Of a stretch of DNA of 64,000 bases, positions 1 through 8,851 are shown one piece after another. Origin of the DNA: Streptomyces sp. NBC_01775 (lineage in GTDB: Bacteria; Actinomycetota; Actinomycetes; Streptomycetales; Streptomycetaceae); contig NZ_CP109104.1 of the NCBI RefSeq assembly GCF_035917675.1, positions 6,572,001-6,636,000 of the forward strand. Direction: 5' to 3'. Each line of letters opens with the position of its first letter. Within the stretch, counting starts at the first letter, position 1. Both the position numbers and the translations under genes were made by a program. The notes beneath the pieces were generated by a model. It had not been told where the DNA came from and searched no databases. It saw only the letters and a list, made by a program, of their open reading frames with translations.

Positions 1-744
1 TTCGGCGCGGTCTTCGCCTCGCGCCTGGGCGGCAAGCTCGCGGACGCGCTGCGCGGGCAGCGGCTGCCCGGCGGGCTGTCCGCCGGCTCCCTCAAGCGCG
101 ATCCGCACTTGGTGAACCGGCTGCCCTCCGCCGAGCGGCGCGGTGTCCTGGAGGCGTACTCCTCCTCGATCACCGATGTCTTCCTGTACGCCTCCCCGCT
201 CGCATTCGTGGCGTTCGTTCTGACGTGGCTGCTGCGCGAGCAGAAGCTGCGGCGCAGCGTGCAGGTGCCCGACGAGAGCGAGACGCTCGGTCCCTGCCCA
301 GTCGAACGCTCCTCGGCGGACGAGGTCGCCCGCGCGCTCTCCCGGCTCAGCACCCACGAGGGGCGGCACGATCTGTACGCGCGGATCGCGGATACGGCCG
401 GCCTGGACCTGACGCCCGCCGCCACCTGGATGATGCTGCGCGTGCACAACGACGGCCCCGTCGAGCCCGCGCGGCTCGCGGACTCGGGGGTGATTCCCCG
501 GCGCGTGATCGCCGAGGGCGCACGGCAGTTGGAGGAGCAGGGGCTCGCGACCCGGGAAGGGCTGAGCCTGATGGCCACCCCGCGCGGCGAACAGGCGGCG
601 CGCGCCCTCTCGGATGCCCGCCAGGAACTGCTGACCGACCTGCTGGGCGACTGGTGGACGGCGGACCGCCCCACGGATCTGACCGAACTGGTGCGGCAGT
701 TGAACGAGGAGACAGGCCGCGCCGAGCCGCCCCGCGCGGCCTAG
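1..744 (+). CDS. DHA2-type MFS efflux transporter with C-terminal MarR-like domain (5' end missing)
   Basis: The frame is open from the first base, so only the last 247 residues of a longer protein are present. The visible part starts inside the transmembrane region of a drug/proton antiporter of the EmrB/QacA (DHA2) type and contains the last membrane helix (near YASPLAFVAFVLTWLL), typical of such exporters. After the helix the protein continues for about 140 residues with a soluble, helical, winged-helix-like segment (LSRLSTHEGRHDLYARIAD and a later helix-turn-helix-like stretch) resembling MarR regulators. Fusion of an exporter to a MarR-like tail is known in Streptomyces; whether the tail binds DNA or is a cytoplasmic sensor cannot be told. 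The gene ends just before a very strong hairpin. Confidence 0.75.
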   Translation, partial: FGAVFASRLGGKLADALRGQRLPGGLSAGSLKRDPHLVNRLPSAERRGVLEAYSSSITDVFLYASPLAFVAFVLTWLLREQKLRRSVQVPDESETLGPCPVERSSADEVARALSRLSTHEGRHDLYARIADTAGLDLTPAATWMMLRVHNDGPVEPARLADSGVIPRRVIAEGARQLEEQGLATREGLSLMATPRGEQAARALSDARQELLTDLLGDWWTADRPTDLTELVRQLNEETGRAEPPRAA

Positions 745-746
745 GT

Positions 747-797
747 GTGTCGTCGAAGTCCCGTCCGCCCGCCGGGCGGACGGGACTTCGACGACAC
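747..797. terminator. Very long perfect hairpin after the MFS gene
   Basis: A 24-bp perfect stem with a 3-nt loop starts two bases after the stop codon of the MFS gene; the left arm begins GTGTCGTCGAAG and the right arm ends CTTCGACGACAC. No T-run follows, as is common for Streptomyces terminators. It probably ends transcription of the exporter gene; the symmetry also allows it to act on transcripts from the other side. Confidence 0.7.
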
Positions 798-884
798 TCC
801 CCAGTGCCCCTTCCGGCAGGCTTTGCCCGGCCGCGGCACCAGCCTCCCCCGAGAACGCCTCCGTTGGCGGCTTTTCAGGCGAGC

Positions 885-915
885 TTGACCATGACCGACC
901 TCGACCGCGTATGGT
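885..915 (+). promoter_or_regulatory. Candidate sigma-70 type promoter
   Basis: TTGACC at 885-890 and TATGGT at 910-915 resemble -35 and -10 boxes, but the 19-nt spacing is one or two bases longer than ideal. It points toward the peptidoglycan-binding gene starting about 85 nt downstream. Only the boxes support it. Confidence 0.3.
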
Positions 916-998
916 CCAGCACTGGACAGTTGCTGGCGATTCGGGCACGGCTGTCGTGAGCCGGATGGTGGGCGAGGTGCCCAGGGGAGGGGACCGGG

Positions 999-2144
999 AT
1001 GACGGCGGACGAACGCTGTCCCGAGTGTGGGGAGAGCGCGCGCACGTGCGCGCACGGCGCGGAACACGGCCACGAGCCCGAGGACCCGCTGCACATACGC
1101 CCCTACGTACGCCTGACCGAGGTGGGAGAAGGCGACGGGAGCGAGCCGGGACCGGGGCAGATGGCCGCCTCGCCCGGCGACGGGGCATCCGGTGGGACTG
1201 ATGGTTCCGGGGCATCCGGTGGGGCTCCGGCGGGAGCGCATGTGCCACTGCCCGACCTGTCGCCGTTCGCGCGGCAGGGCACGGACGAGACGGCCGAACT
1301 GCCCCCTGTCTCCAGGAAGTCCGGGCCGAAGCGGCGCGTCCCCTTCACGCGCCCGCGTCACTCCGAGCGGCCCGAGGAGCCGTCCGGAGAGCCGTCCGGG
1401 GACGCTGGTACGTCCGGGGGCGCCCGTCCGTCCGTCGACGCGGCGGCATCCGAGGGCTCCGGCTTAGGCTCCGGCTCGTCGTCGCCCGCCGTCTCGCACC
1501 GGAGGGACGACGGTGAGCGGCGGCGGCCGAGTACGGGAGTGCTGGCGGGCGTCGGCGTGGCCGCTGTCCTGGGCGCCGGGCTGCTGACCACTCAGGTCCT
1601 CACCGGCGGCGAGGGAGGCGCGCACGGCGGCGAGGAGCGCGCCCTGCGGCACACGCCGACCGGCGTCCCCACCGACGACGTGCCGCCCTCGTCCTCGCCG
1701 TCCCGCGGCAAGAGCCCGGGCAAGAGCGAGCGGCCCTCCGCCGTGCCCTCCCGTCCGAGCGCCTCGGGCACGCCACGCGCCGCGCGGGACGGCGAGGGGC
1801 ACACCGCCCCGGCGGCCCCCTCCCGGCCCCCCAAGTCCGCCTCCGCCCGGCCGGACAAGACCGCCGAGGACCAGCGCCCCCGGCCCCCGCACCCCGGCTG
1901 GCCCGGCCACCCCTCCGAGGGCACGCTGCGTCCCGGCGACTCGGGGACCGAGGTCGCCGAGCTGCAGCGGCGGCTGAAGCAGGCCGGGTTCTACGACCGG
2001 GGCGCCGAGGAGGACGGCGTCTACTCGGCAGAGGTCCAGGAGGGCGTCTTCCGCTACCAGGCCCGCTACAGCCTCTTCGACGACGTTCCCGGTGACTACG
2101 GCCCGGTTACCCGGCGCCATCTGGAGGCCAGGACCTCGGACTGA
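999..2144 (+). CDS. Membrane-anchored peptidoglycan-binding domain protein
   Basis: The 381-residue protein starts with a small Cys/His-rich segment (CPECG...CAHG, residues 7-20) that looks like a degenerate zinc ribbon, followed by about 150 residues of low-complexity Gly/Ser/Pro sequence, a single membrane helix at roughly residues 179-201, an extracellular Pro/Ser-rich linker, and a C-terminal PG_binding_1 domain (about residues 306-380, with the LRPGDSGTEVAELQRRL start and Y.P.T...L end of that family). The layout places the N terminus in the cytoplasm and the wall-binding domain outside. No catalytic domain is present, so it is a structural or sensor-like wall-binding protein rather than a hydrolase. 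The linker contains short direct repeats encoding GASGG. Confidence 0.75.
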   Translation: MTADERCPECGESARTCAHGAEHGHEPEDPLHIRPYVRLTEVGEGDGSEPGPGQMAASPGDGASGGTDGSGASGGAPAGAHVPLPDLSPFARQGTDETAELPPVSRKSGPKRRVPFTRPRHSERPEEPSGEPSGDAGTSGGARPSVDAAASEGSGLGSGSSSPAVSHRRDDGERRRPSTGVLAGVGVAAVLGAGLLTTQVLTGGEGGAHGGEERALRHTPTGVPTDDVPPSSSPSRGKSPGKSERPSAVPSRPSASGTPRAARDGEGHTAPAAPSRPPKSASARPDKTAEDQRPRPPHPGWPGHPSEGTLRPGDSGTEVAELQRRLKQAGFYDRGAEEDGVYSAEVQEGVFRYQARYSLFDDVPGDYGPVTRRHLEARTSD

Positions 2145-2288
2145 CGCGGACTGTTTCCCATCAGGCGGAGTTTGTATGATGGAGGAACAAATGGTCCCGC
2201 CCGTGTCCCTCACCTGACGGGAGGGGCGTCCCTGACCGGCGGGCGGGCCCATCTGTTCCGCCGTCCGCGACCCGCAGGGAGCCCGCGC

Positions 2289-2948
2289 ATGCCCACTCCG
2301 TCGATCACCGTCCGAGGGCTGCTGCTCGACATGGACGGCACGCTGGTCAACTCCGACGCCGTGGTCGCCCGCATCTGGCGCGACTGGGCAGCCGAGCAGG
2401 GGCTGGATCCGGACGAGGTGCTCCGCGTCGCCCACGGCCGGCAGGGCCACCTGACGATGGCCATGGTGCTGCCCGAGCGTTCCACGGAGCAGAACCTTGC
2501 TGACAACCGCGCGCTCTTGGCCAAGGAGACCGCCGACCTCGAAGGCATCGTTCCGGTCCCCGGCGCCCCCGCCTTCCTCGCGGCGATCGAGCGGCTCCCG
2601 CATGCGCTGGTGACCTCGGCCGACCGGGGCCTGTCCACCGCCCGCATGGACGCGGCGCGCCTTCGGATGCCGGAGATCCGCATCACATCCGAGGACGTCA
2701 GCGCCAGCAAGCCCGACCCGGAAGGCTTCCTCAAGGGCGCGGCGGAACTGGGCTTCCTGCCCGCAGAGTGCGCCGTCTTCGAGGACTCAGGAGCGGGCAT
2801 CGCCGCCGGGCTGGCGGCCGGTATGTCCGTCGTCGGCGTCGGCCCGCGCGCCGCCGCACACGGCCCGACCGCACACGTGCCCGACCTGGAGGCGGTCCGG
2901 GCCGAGCCGCTCCAGGACGGCCGGGTGCGCCTCAGCTTCCGCGACTGA
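2289..2948 (+). CDS. HAD-superfamily sugar-phosphatase-like hydrolase
   Basis: The 219-residue product has the four HAD motifs: DMDGTLV with nucleophile D14 and acid/base D16, a Thr/Ser motif near VTSADRG, K141 in SKPDPEGF, and the acidic pair E165-D166 in FEDSGAG. The helical cap lies between motifs I and II, as in subfamily IA phosphatases of the GPP/YfbT kind that act on small phosphosugars or glycerol-3-phosphate. An upstream in-frame ATG at 2172 would add 39 residues without similarity to the family, so I place the start at 2289, where the fold begins. Substrate is not predictable from sequence. Confidence 0.8.
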   Translation: MPTPSITVRGLLLDMDGTLVNSDAVVARIWRDWAAEQGLDPDEVLRVAHGRQGHLTMAMVLPERSTEQNLADNRALLAKETADLEGIVPVPGAPAFLAAIERLPHALVTSADRGLSTARMDAARLRMPEIRITSEDVSASKPDPEGFLKGAAELGFLPAECAVFEDSGAGIAAGLAAGMSVVGVGPRAAAHGPTAHVPDLEAVRAEPLQDGRVRLSFRD

Positions 2949-3073
2949 GCCCGTACGCCGCGCACGTCCCCGCCCCTCCCGGAGCGGGGTGGCCGTGCGC
3001 CGCTCGGGTCCCGTAGTCGCTCGGGCCTCGTGCGCTGCTCAGGTCTTGTGCGCTGCTCGGGCGGGGCCTGCCG

Positions 3074-3400
3074 CTACTTGGGCTGCGCCTGCTGGACGAC
3101 CTCGAAGGACCAGGTCTCCGAGCCGGTGGCGGCCGGCTTGGGGCGTTCCTTCGCTTCATCCGGTGAGCCGGTCTGGTGGGCCTGCTTCATGGAGCCGTTC
3201 ATCCACGCCTCGAACGACTCCTCGTCCCGCCAGCGGGTGTACACGAGGTAGCGGTCGGTGCCGTCGACGGGACGCAGGAGTTCGAACCACTCGAAGCCGT
3301 CGGAGCCCTCCACGGCACCGGCGCGCGAGGCGAAGCGCTTTTCGAGGGTTTCCCGCTGGTCGGCCGGGACGGTCAGGACGTTGATCTTGACTACGCTCAT
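3074..3400 (-). CDS. Antibiotic biosynthesis monooxygenase (ABM) family protein
   Basis: A 108-residue single-domain protein of the dimeric alpha/beta-barrel (ABM) fold. The N-terminal strand KINVLTVPADQRETLEKRF and the GFEWFELLRPVDGTDRYLVY stretch with the following W.D..SF..W motif are typical of the group that includes MhuD/IsdG-like haem-degrading enzymes and small monooxygenases. The start is the ATG at 3400 where the family similarity begins. The Asn and His that IsdG-type haem oxygenases use are not obvious, so haem degradation is not claimed. A decayed paralogue lies 300 nt upstream on the same strand. Confidence 0.75.
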   Translation of the reverse strand: MSVVKINVLTVPADQRETLEKRFASRAGAVEGSDGFEWFELLRPVDGTDRYLVYTRWRDEESFEAWMNGSMKQAHQTGSPDEAKERPKPAATGSETWSFEVVQQAQPK

Positions 3401-3714
3401 GGGGCCATCCTGCCGCAAAGGTGATCCTCGGCGGGCCTCCGGGGTTGGCCCGAAGTGCCGTTGTGGCGTTGCCGGACGCTCAAGGCCGCATGAGCGCGCC
3501 TCCGGATGCTGCACTGCCGGACTGACCGTGACCTTGGACAGGTCTCGAACTCCGCGCCGGACGCGACGGCGAGGCGGGCGTGACGCCGAGGGGGCGCGAC
3601 GGTGAGGCGGTGCCGCCCGCGAAGCGGGGAACGGGCCGCGTGCCGTCGTGCGGCACCCCTCCCCGCGCTGTGAGCGGACGCCGGCCGTCTCAGGCGGGCG
3701 GCCGGTGGTCCAGC

Positions 3715-3856
3715 AACACACCTGTCACAGGCGGGAGTTCGAACCGCCCGAAACCGTCCGCGCACTCGCGAAGCCCTTGCGCGCGACGAAGCGCTGCTCC
3801 AGAATTTTCCGCCGTTCGCCGGGCACAGTCAGCGCGTTGATCTTCACAATGTTCAC
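3715..3856 (-). pseudogene. Frameshifted relic copy of the ABM-family gene
   Basis: Reading the minus strand from a GTG at 3856 gives VNIVKINALTVPGERRKILE, which aligns with the first strand and helix of the intact ABM protein at 3074-3400. The similarity continues only after a +1 shift, with ECADGFGRFELPPVTG matching EGSDGFEWFELLRPVDG of the intact copy. The original frame stops soon after the shift and the 3' half is not found. This is a decayed tandem duplicate. The rest of the 3401-4055 interval shows no other gene. Confidence 0.65.
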
Positions 3857-4055
3857 GAGCCCATCCGGTCTCAGCCCGTGAAGAGTGTGCTAATTCCCCA
3901 AAGACGCGGACACCCCTTACAAAAAGGCTGGTCTGGGTCTCCCCAAGCGTGGCGCCGGAGCAGTCAGGTAGCGAGTAGGTTTCTTGCGTCTGACCTCCCG
4001 GGTCGGGTGACCCGGATCAGGTGGGGATCGGCGGACAGGACGGAGACGGCGGGGC

Positions 4056-6233
4056 GTGGCGGCGGAATCGGCGGCGGACAGGCCGGACAGGGGCGGGCAA
4101 TATCGACGGCTGGCCCGGCAGATGGGCTCGCATATGGGCTCGCGCTCGGGGATGGCCCTGGTAGGCCTGTGGCTCCTCGCGCTCGCGCTGGCGGCCCGGC
4201 AGGCGGCGGTGGTGCTGCGCATGCCGCAGGAAGACCGGCTGGTCGATCTGTTCGCCTGGATCGGGGACAACGGAGTCCTGCGCGTGCACGGCTCCCTCTA
4301 CGACGGGGACACCCCCTTCACGGGGACGCCGTTCGCGGGCCTGGTGCTCAAGCCGCTCGTGCACTCCGCCGAGCGCGGCCTGGGCGTGGCTTGGACGTTC
4401 GGCACGATGCTCCTGGTCGCCGCCGTCGGGGTGGTGGCGGCGCGTGCCCTGCCCGAGCCCGTCTCCAGCCGGACGGCGCGCTTCGCGGTGCCGGTCGCGC
4501 TGAGCCTGCTGGTGATCTCGGTGCCGGTGCGCAACACCTTCCACCTGGGCCAGACCAGCATCCTGCCGGTGCTGCTCGTGCTGGCGGGCTGGCTGCTCAA
4601 GGGCGACAGGAGACAGGCCGGCGGCGTCCTCATCGGTGTCGCGGGCGCCCTCCAGCCCGCCACGCTGCTGTTCGTTCCGCTGCTGTGGCTGACCGGGCGC
4701 CGCCCGGCGGCCCTCGCCGGCGCGGGCACGTTCCTGGCCTGCACGCTGGCCACCTGGGTGGCCATGCCCAGCGACTCGTGGATGTACTGGATACATCACC
4801 TCGCCGGGGCGGGGCTGGGCGATCCGGCCGACGCGACGGCCAACCAGTCGCTGCACGGCGCCCTGTTGCGTGTCGGTCTGCGCGGCCCGGGCGAAGTGGC
4901 GCTGCTGCTCGTGCTGGTGGTGGCGGTCGGGGTGCTGGCTGTGCGCCGCGCGGTGCGCTACGCCCGTGACGGGCAGCCGCTGCTGGCCGCGGCGATCGCC
5001 GGGTGCGCCGCCGTCGCCGTCTCGCCGACCGCCTGGCAGCACCAGCAGCTGTGGGTGCTGCTGGCGGTCGTGGGCCGGGTGGGCAGACGCAGCGGCGACC
5101 GGCTGATGTGGCCGGTGTTCGTGGTCATGGTGATGACCCTGGACGGCTCGGCGCTGGTGCCCAAGGTCGCGGCCTTCGGAGTGCTGGGCGGCAACGCGGT
5201 GCTGCTGGCCGCCCTGTTGGCGGCCTGCGCCATCCCCTTCCTCACGCGCACCTCCCCTGTGTGGGACAGCCCGGTGCCCTCGGGCCCCCTCAGCCGCCCC
5301 AACCTGATGCTGGAGCTGCTGCTGATCCGTGTCGGATACTGGGCGTATTCGTACGTCCGTGGCCACGCGCCCGACTCCCGCTCGCTGGCGGAGGGGCACG
5401 GGGATCAGATCCTGCGCCTGGAGTCGTTCCTTCACATCGACATGGAGCACAGCCTCAACAAGCTGGCGGTGCGCACCGGATGGCTGCGCGATTTCGCGGA
5501 CTTCTACTACACGACGTTCCACTTCCTGGTGCCCATCGCGCTGCTGGCCTGGCTGTATGTGCGCAAAGCGCCGCAGTACCGCACGGCGCGCACGGCGCTG
5601 AGCTTCGCCACGCTGCTGGGCCTGGTCGGCTTCTGGCTCTACCCGCTGGCGCCGCCGCGGCTGATGCCGGGCCTCGGCTACATCGACACGGCGCACGGCC
5701 CGCAGGATCTGTCCAACCCGGACTTCGGGGCGCTGACGCAGCTGTCCAACCAGTACGCGGCGATGCCTTCGCTGCATGTGGGCTGGTCGCTGTGGTGTGC
5801 GCTGATCATCTTCAAGATGACGAAGAACTGGTGGCTCAGAGCGCTGGGTGCGCTGTATCCGGCGCTGACGACGTTCGTGGTGATGGCCACCGCCAACCAC
5901 TACCTGCTGGACGCGGCCGGCGGTGTCCTGGTCGTCGCGGCCGGCTTCCTCGGCCAGCGGCTGCTCGCCAGGACGCGGGAGGGGGAGCCGCAGGAGGCCG
6001 CCCCCGAGGCCGGGCCCCCGGCGTCCGCCGCCGTGGCGGGCCCGGAGGGCGGGAAGCCCGGGAAGCCGGAGGAGGCAGGGAAGCCAGAGGGGCCAGGGAA
6101 GACGGGGGAGCCGGTGGAGGCCGACGAGCCCGTGGAGGTGCCCGCGGGCGGGGTCAGCCGTGCAGCTTCAGACCTTTCGTCGTCCGGTCCACCGCGTTCC
6201 GGGGACCGTAGACCGCCAGCCCGGCGAGAGTGA
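4056..6233 (+). CDS. GT87 mannosyltransferase-like / PAP2 phosphatase fusion membrane protein
   Basis: The 725-residue protein joins two polytopic membrane modules. Residues about 30-400 are a multi-helix DUF2029/GT87 polyprenyl-phosphate-mannose-dependent glycosyltransferase-like region, with the early acidic loop seen in that family. Residues about 420-640 form a PAP2-type lipid phosphatase/phosphotransferase, with PSLHVGW near residue 570 and NHYLLDAAGG near 614 supplying the conserved His and Asp residues of the inositol-phosphoceramide-synthase-like branch. A hydrophilic Pro/Glu/Lys tail of about 85 residues follows. The fusion suggests coupled transfer and lipid-phosphate release in envelope glycolipid metabolism; this is inference. 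Its last 80 nt overlap the convergent DUF2000 gene. Confidence 0.8.
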   Translation: MAAESAADRPDRGGQYRRLARQMGSHMGSRSGMALVGLWLLALALAARQAAVVLRMPQEDRLVDLFAWIGDNGVLRVHGSLYDGDTPFTGTPFAGLVLKPLVHSAERGLGVAWTFGTMLLVAAVGVVAARALPEPVSSRTARFAVPVALSLLVISVPVRNTFHLGQTSILPVLLVLAGWLLKGDRRQAGGVLIGVAGALQPATLLFVPLLWLTGRRPAALAGAGTFLACTLATWVAMPSDSWMYWIHHLAGAGLGDPADATANQSLHGALLRVGLRGPGEVALLLVLVVAVGVLAVRRAVRYARDGQPLLAAAIAGCAAVAVSPTAWQHQQLWVLLAVVGRVGRRSGDRLMWPVFVVMVMTLDGSALVPKVAAFGVLGGNAVLLAALLAACAIPFLTRTSPVWDSPVPSGPLSRPNLMLELLLIRVGYWAYSYVRGHAPDSRSLAEGHGDQILRLESFLHIDMEHSLNKLAVRTGWLRDFADFYYTTFHFLVPIALLAWLYVRKAPQYRTARTALSFATLLGLVGFWLYPLAPPRLMPGLGYIDTAHGPQDLSNPDFGALTQLSNQYAAMPSLHVGWSLWCALIIFKMTKNWWLRALGALYPALTTFVVMATANHYLLDAAGGVLVVAAGFLGQRLLARTREGEPQEAAPEAGPPASAAVAGPEGGKPGKPEEAGKPEGPGKTGEPVEADEPVEVPAGGVSRAASDLSSSGPPRSGDRRPPARRE

Positions 6234-6564
6234 GCTTGCCGGCCTCCACGGCGCGCACGGCGGCGCGGTTGTCCGCGTCGTTGCCGGTGGCGAACAGCTC
6301 GTCGGTGTAGACGGCGGTGGCCAGGCCGCGGGAGAGGGCGCGGCCGTGCACCGTGGCGAGTTCCTCGGCGTCGGCGGCGAAGCACAGCACCGGCTCGCGG
6401 AACATGGGCAGGTAGCGGTTGCCGGAGCCGTCCTCGTAGGGCTCGCCCATCACCTCGTCGGTGGCGGTCGCGATCCCGCCGGCCAGGAACGCGGTCACAT
6501 TGAGCTTCTGCCAGTCCGCCAGGCCGGAGCGGACGATCACGGCGATCTTCGTATCGGAACGCAT
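6154..6564 (-). CDS. DUF2000 family protein
   Basis: The 136-residue protein matches the DUF2000 family, which has a peptidyl-tRNA-hydrolase-2-like fold: an N-terminal KIAVIVRSGLADWQKLNV strand-helix, the GEPYEDGSGNRYLPM loop and a C-terminal GLAVYGPRNAVDRTTKGL segment. The ATG at 6564 is chosen because AGGA lies 7 nt upstream; an ATG six codons earlier lacks a good site. The function of the family is unknown. The gene is divergent from an AraC regulator with an 79-nt shared intergenic region, which suggests that the regulator controls it. Its 3' end overlaps the PAP2 gene. Confidence 0.75.
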   Translation of the reverse strand: MRSDTKIAVIVRSGLADWQKLNVTAFLAGGIATATDEVMGEPYEDGSGNRYLPMFREPVLCFAADAEELATVHGRALSRGLATAVYTDELFATGNDADNRAAVRAVEAGKLTLAGLAVYGPRNAVDRTTKGLKLHG

Positions 6565-6643
6565 GGGCTGATCCTGCTCCATGCCAGGTCAGCGGTCTTG
6601 AACGCTTGTGCGGGCCGCTCCGCGCGGTGGCAGACTGGCTTGT

Positions 6644-7492
6644 ATGACGGGGATGGTGGGCGCGCGCGAGGCGGCCGACAAGGACTGGGTGCGCTACTGG
6701 CGTGCTCCGGACCGGCCGATGGAGGCCATGCGCGCGCACTTCACGGGGCACGTCTTCCACCGGCACAGCCATGACGCCTACTCCTTCGCGGTCACGGAGA
6801 CCGGCGCGCAGCGCTTCCGCTGCCGGGGCGGGGACCACACCAGTGGCGAGGGCATGGTGATGGCCTTCAATCCGGACGACCCGCACGACGGGGAGGCCGC
6901 GGCGGCCGACGGCTTCACCTACCGCATCGTGCATCTGGGCCCCGGACTGGTGCGTTCCGTCCTCACCGACGCGGCAGGCCGCGACGCTTCGATGCCGCTG
7001 TTCCCCCATCCGGTGCGCGAGGACCCGGTGCTGCGGCAGGCGCTGCTGCGGCTCCACGCGGCGCTGGTGGGGGGCGCGGCGGCGGGAGCGCTGGCACGCG
7101 ACGAGCGGCTGACGGAAACGGTCCTGGCCATGGTGCGGCGCGGGGCCCGCACTCCGGTGCGTCCCGCCATGGCGCGCGCGGGATCCGCTTCGGTGCGCCG
7201 GGTCCGCGAACTGCTCGAGGCCGACTGGGCGCTGGACGTCCCGGCCGAGCGGCTTGCCGAGGCCGCCGGATGCAGCCGCTTCGCGCTCTACCGCGCCTTC
7301 CGCGCCGAGATGGGCATGCCGCCCAGCGACTTCCAGCGCCAGCTGCGGCTGCGCGCCGCCCGGCGGATGATGGCGGGCGGCAGCTCGGCGGCGGAGGCCG
7401 CCGCGGCGTGCGGCTTCGCCGACCAGAGCCATCTGCACCGCTGGTTCGTGCGCTCCTACGGCATCACGCCAGGCGTCTACGCACGCGCATAG
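6644..7492 (+). CDS. AraC-family transcriptional regulator
   Basis: A 282-residue regulator with an N-terminal cupin ligand-binding domain (HRHSHDAYSFAVTE and FNPDDPHDGE metal/ligand-loop motifs) and a C-terminal pair of helix-turn-helices: LAEAAGCSRFALYRAFRAE and the second helix region AACGFADQSHLHRWFVRSYG, ending in the P..Y family signature. The ATG at 6644 is favoured over an upstream frame extension because the cupin begins soon after. It is divergent from the DUF2000 gene and most probably controls it and itself from the shared region. The effector is unknown. Confidence 0.85.
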   Translation: MTGMVGAREAADKDWVRYWRAPDRPMEAMRAHFTGHVFHRHSHDAYSFAVTETGAQRFRCRGGDHTSGEGMVMAFNPDDPHDGEAAAADGFTYRIVHLGPGLVRSVLTDAAGRDASMPLFPHPVREDPVLRQALLRLHAALVGGAAAGALARDERLTETVLAMVRRGARTPVRPAMARAGSASVRRVRELLEADWALDVPAERLAEAAGCSRFALYRAFRAEMGMPPSDFQRQLRLRAARRMMAGGSSAAEAAAACGFADQSHLHRWFVRSYGITPGVYARA

Positions 7493-7593
7493 CTCCACAC
7501 TCCGGTCCCGCCGTTGAAACCTCTCCTCATCTGCGCTCCGCCCCCGTTCAAACCCCGCTCCGGGTGCCGCCGCGTTCCGAACGGCCGGATGCT

Positions 7594-8832
7594 TCAGGAG
7601 TAGTTGACGCGCAGCTCCTTGATGCCGTTGATCCAGGCGGAGCGGAGCCTGCGCGGGGGCGGACCTTCGAGGGTGATGCCGGGCACGAGGTCGGCTATGG
7701 CGTTGAAGATGAGGTTGATCTCCAGGACGGCGAGGTTCTTGCCGAGGCAGAAGTGGGGTCCTCCGCCGCCGAAGCCCAGGTGGGGGTTGGGATCGCGGGT
7801 GATGTCGAAGGAGCCCGGGTCCTCGAAGACTTCGGGGTCGTTGTTGGCGGAGGAATAGAAGATCCCGACGCGCTGTCCGGCGGAGATCTTCTGTCCGCCC
7901 AGCTCGGTGTCCTGGGTGGCGGTGCGCTGGAAGGAGACCACAGGTGTGGCCCAGCGGACGATCTCCTCCGCCGTGGTCTGGGGCCGCTCGCGCCGGAAGA
8001 GTTCCCACTGGCCGGGGTGGGTGAGGAAGGCGTGCATGCCGTGGCTGATGGCGTTGCGGGTGGTCTCGTTGCCCGCGACGGCCAGGAGGATCACGAAGAA
8101 GCCGAACTCGTCGGAGTTGAGGTTGCCCTCGCCCTCCGCCGCGACGAGCTGGCTGACGATGTCCTTGGCGGGGCACTCCTTGCGCGTCTCGGCCATGGTC
8201 ATCGCGTAGGAGACCAGCTCGGCGGCCGACTGGGCGCCGATCTCCTCGGTGATGGCGTACTCGGGGTCGTCGTAGGCGACCATCTTGTTCGACCAGTCGA
8301 AGATGCGGGAGCGGTCCTCCTGCGGGACGCCGATCAGCTCGGCGATGGCCTGGAGGGGGAGTTCGACGGCGATGTCGGTGACGAAGTCCCCGCTGCCGCG
8401 TTCCTTGGCGCCCTCGACGATCTTGGCCGCGCGTCGGCGCAGCGTGTCTTCCAGGGCGCGGATGGCCCGGGGCGTGAAGCCGCGCTGCACGATCTGGCGG
8501 ACCCGGGTGTGCTCGGGCGGGTCCATGTTCAGCATGATCAGCTTCTGGACGTCTATCTGGTCGCGGGTCATGCGGTCGTTGAACCGGATGACGGCGGTGT
8601 TGGTGTTGGAGGAGTAGATCTCCGGGTGGACGGAGACCTCCTTGACGTCGGCGTGCCGTGTCACCACCCAGTAACCCTCGTCCCCGAAGCCGGCCGCGCC
8701 GTGCGGCTGCTGGTTCCACCACACCGGGGCTGTCTCCCGCAGGAGGGCGAACTCCGGTACGGGTACGCGCTGTTCGTAGACATCCGGGTCGGTGAAGTCG
8801 AACCCGTCGGGCAGCGCGGGGCAGGAGGACAT
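7594..8832 (-). CDS. cyp125: Cytochrome P450, CYP125-like steroid C26/C27 monooxygenase
   Basis: A 412-residue soluble P450. The I-helix AGNETT is at residues 253-258, the ExxR motif is E290-R293, and the haem ligand is C362 in FGGGGPHFCLG. The sequence NMDPPEHTRVRQIVQRGFTPR and the C-terminal LRSAWINGIKELRV are close to mycobacterial CYP125, which oxidises the terminal carbon of the cholesterol side chain. The ATG at 8832 has GGAG 6 nt upstream and is preferred to a GTG at 8844. The gene is divergent from a FadA5-like thiolase, the same arrangement as Rv3545c-Rv3546 in Mycobacterium tuberculosis, with a KstR-type operator between them. The [3Fe-4S] ferredoxin at 25832 is a possible electron donor. 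Confidence 0.85.
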   Translation of the reverse strand: MSSCPALPDGFDFTDPDVYEQRVPVPEFALLRETAPVWWNQQPHGAAGFGDEGYWVVTRHADVKEVSVHPEIYSSNTNTAVIRFNDRMTRDQIDVQKLIMLNMDPPEHTRVRQIVQRGFTPRAIRALEDTLRRRAAKIVEGAKERGSGDFVTDIAVELPLQAIAELIGVPQEDRSRIFDWSNKMVAYDDPEYAITEEIGAQSAAELVSYAMTMAETRKECPAKDIVSQLVAAEGEGNLNSDEFGFFVILLAVAGNETTRNAISHGMHAFLTHPGQWELFRRERPQTTAEEIVRWATPVVSFQRTATQDTELGGQKISAGQRVGIFYSSANNDPEVFEDPGSFDITRDPNPHLGFGGGGPHFCLGKNLAVLEINLIFNAIADLVPGITLEGPPPRRLRSAWINGIKELRVNYS

Positions 8833-8851
8833 CGGCAGCTCCACTCCATGT

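Noticed and set aside
4017..5900. Long minus-strand frame opposite the GT87-PAP2 gene
   Set aside because: The plus-strand protein has clear domain motifs; the antisense product is low-complexity with no family features.
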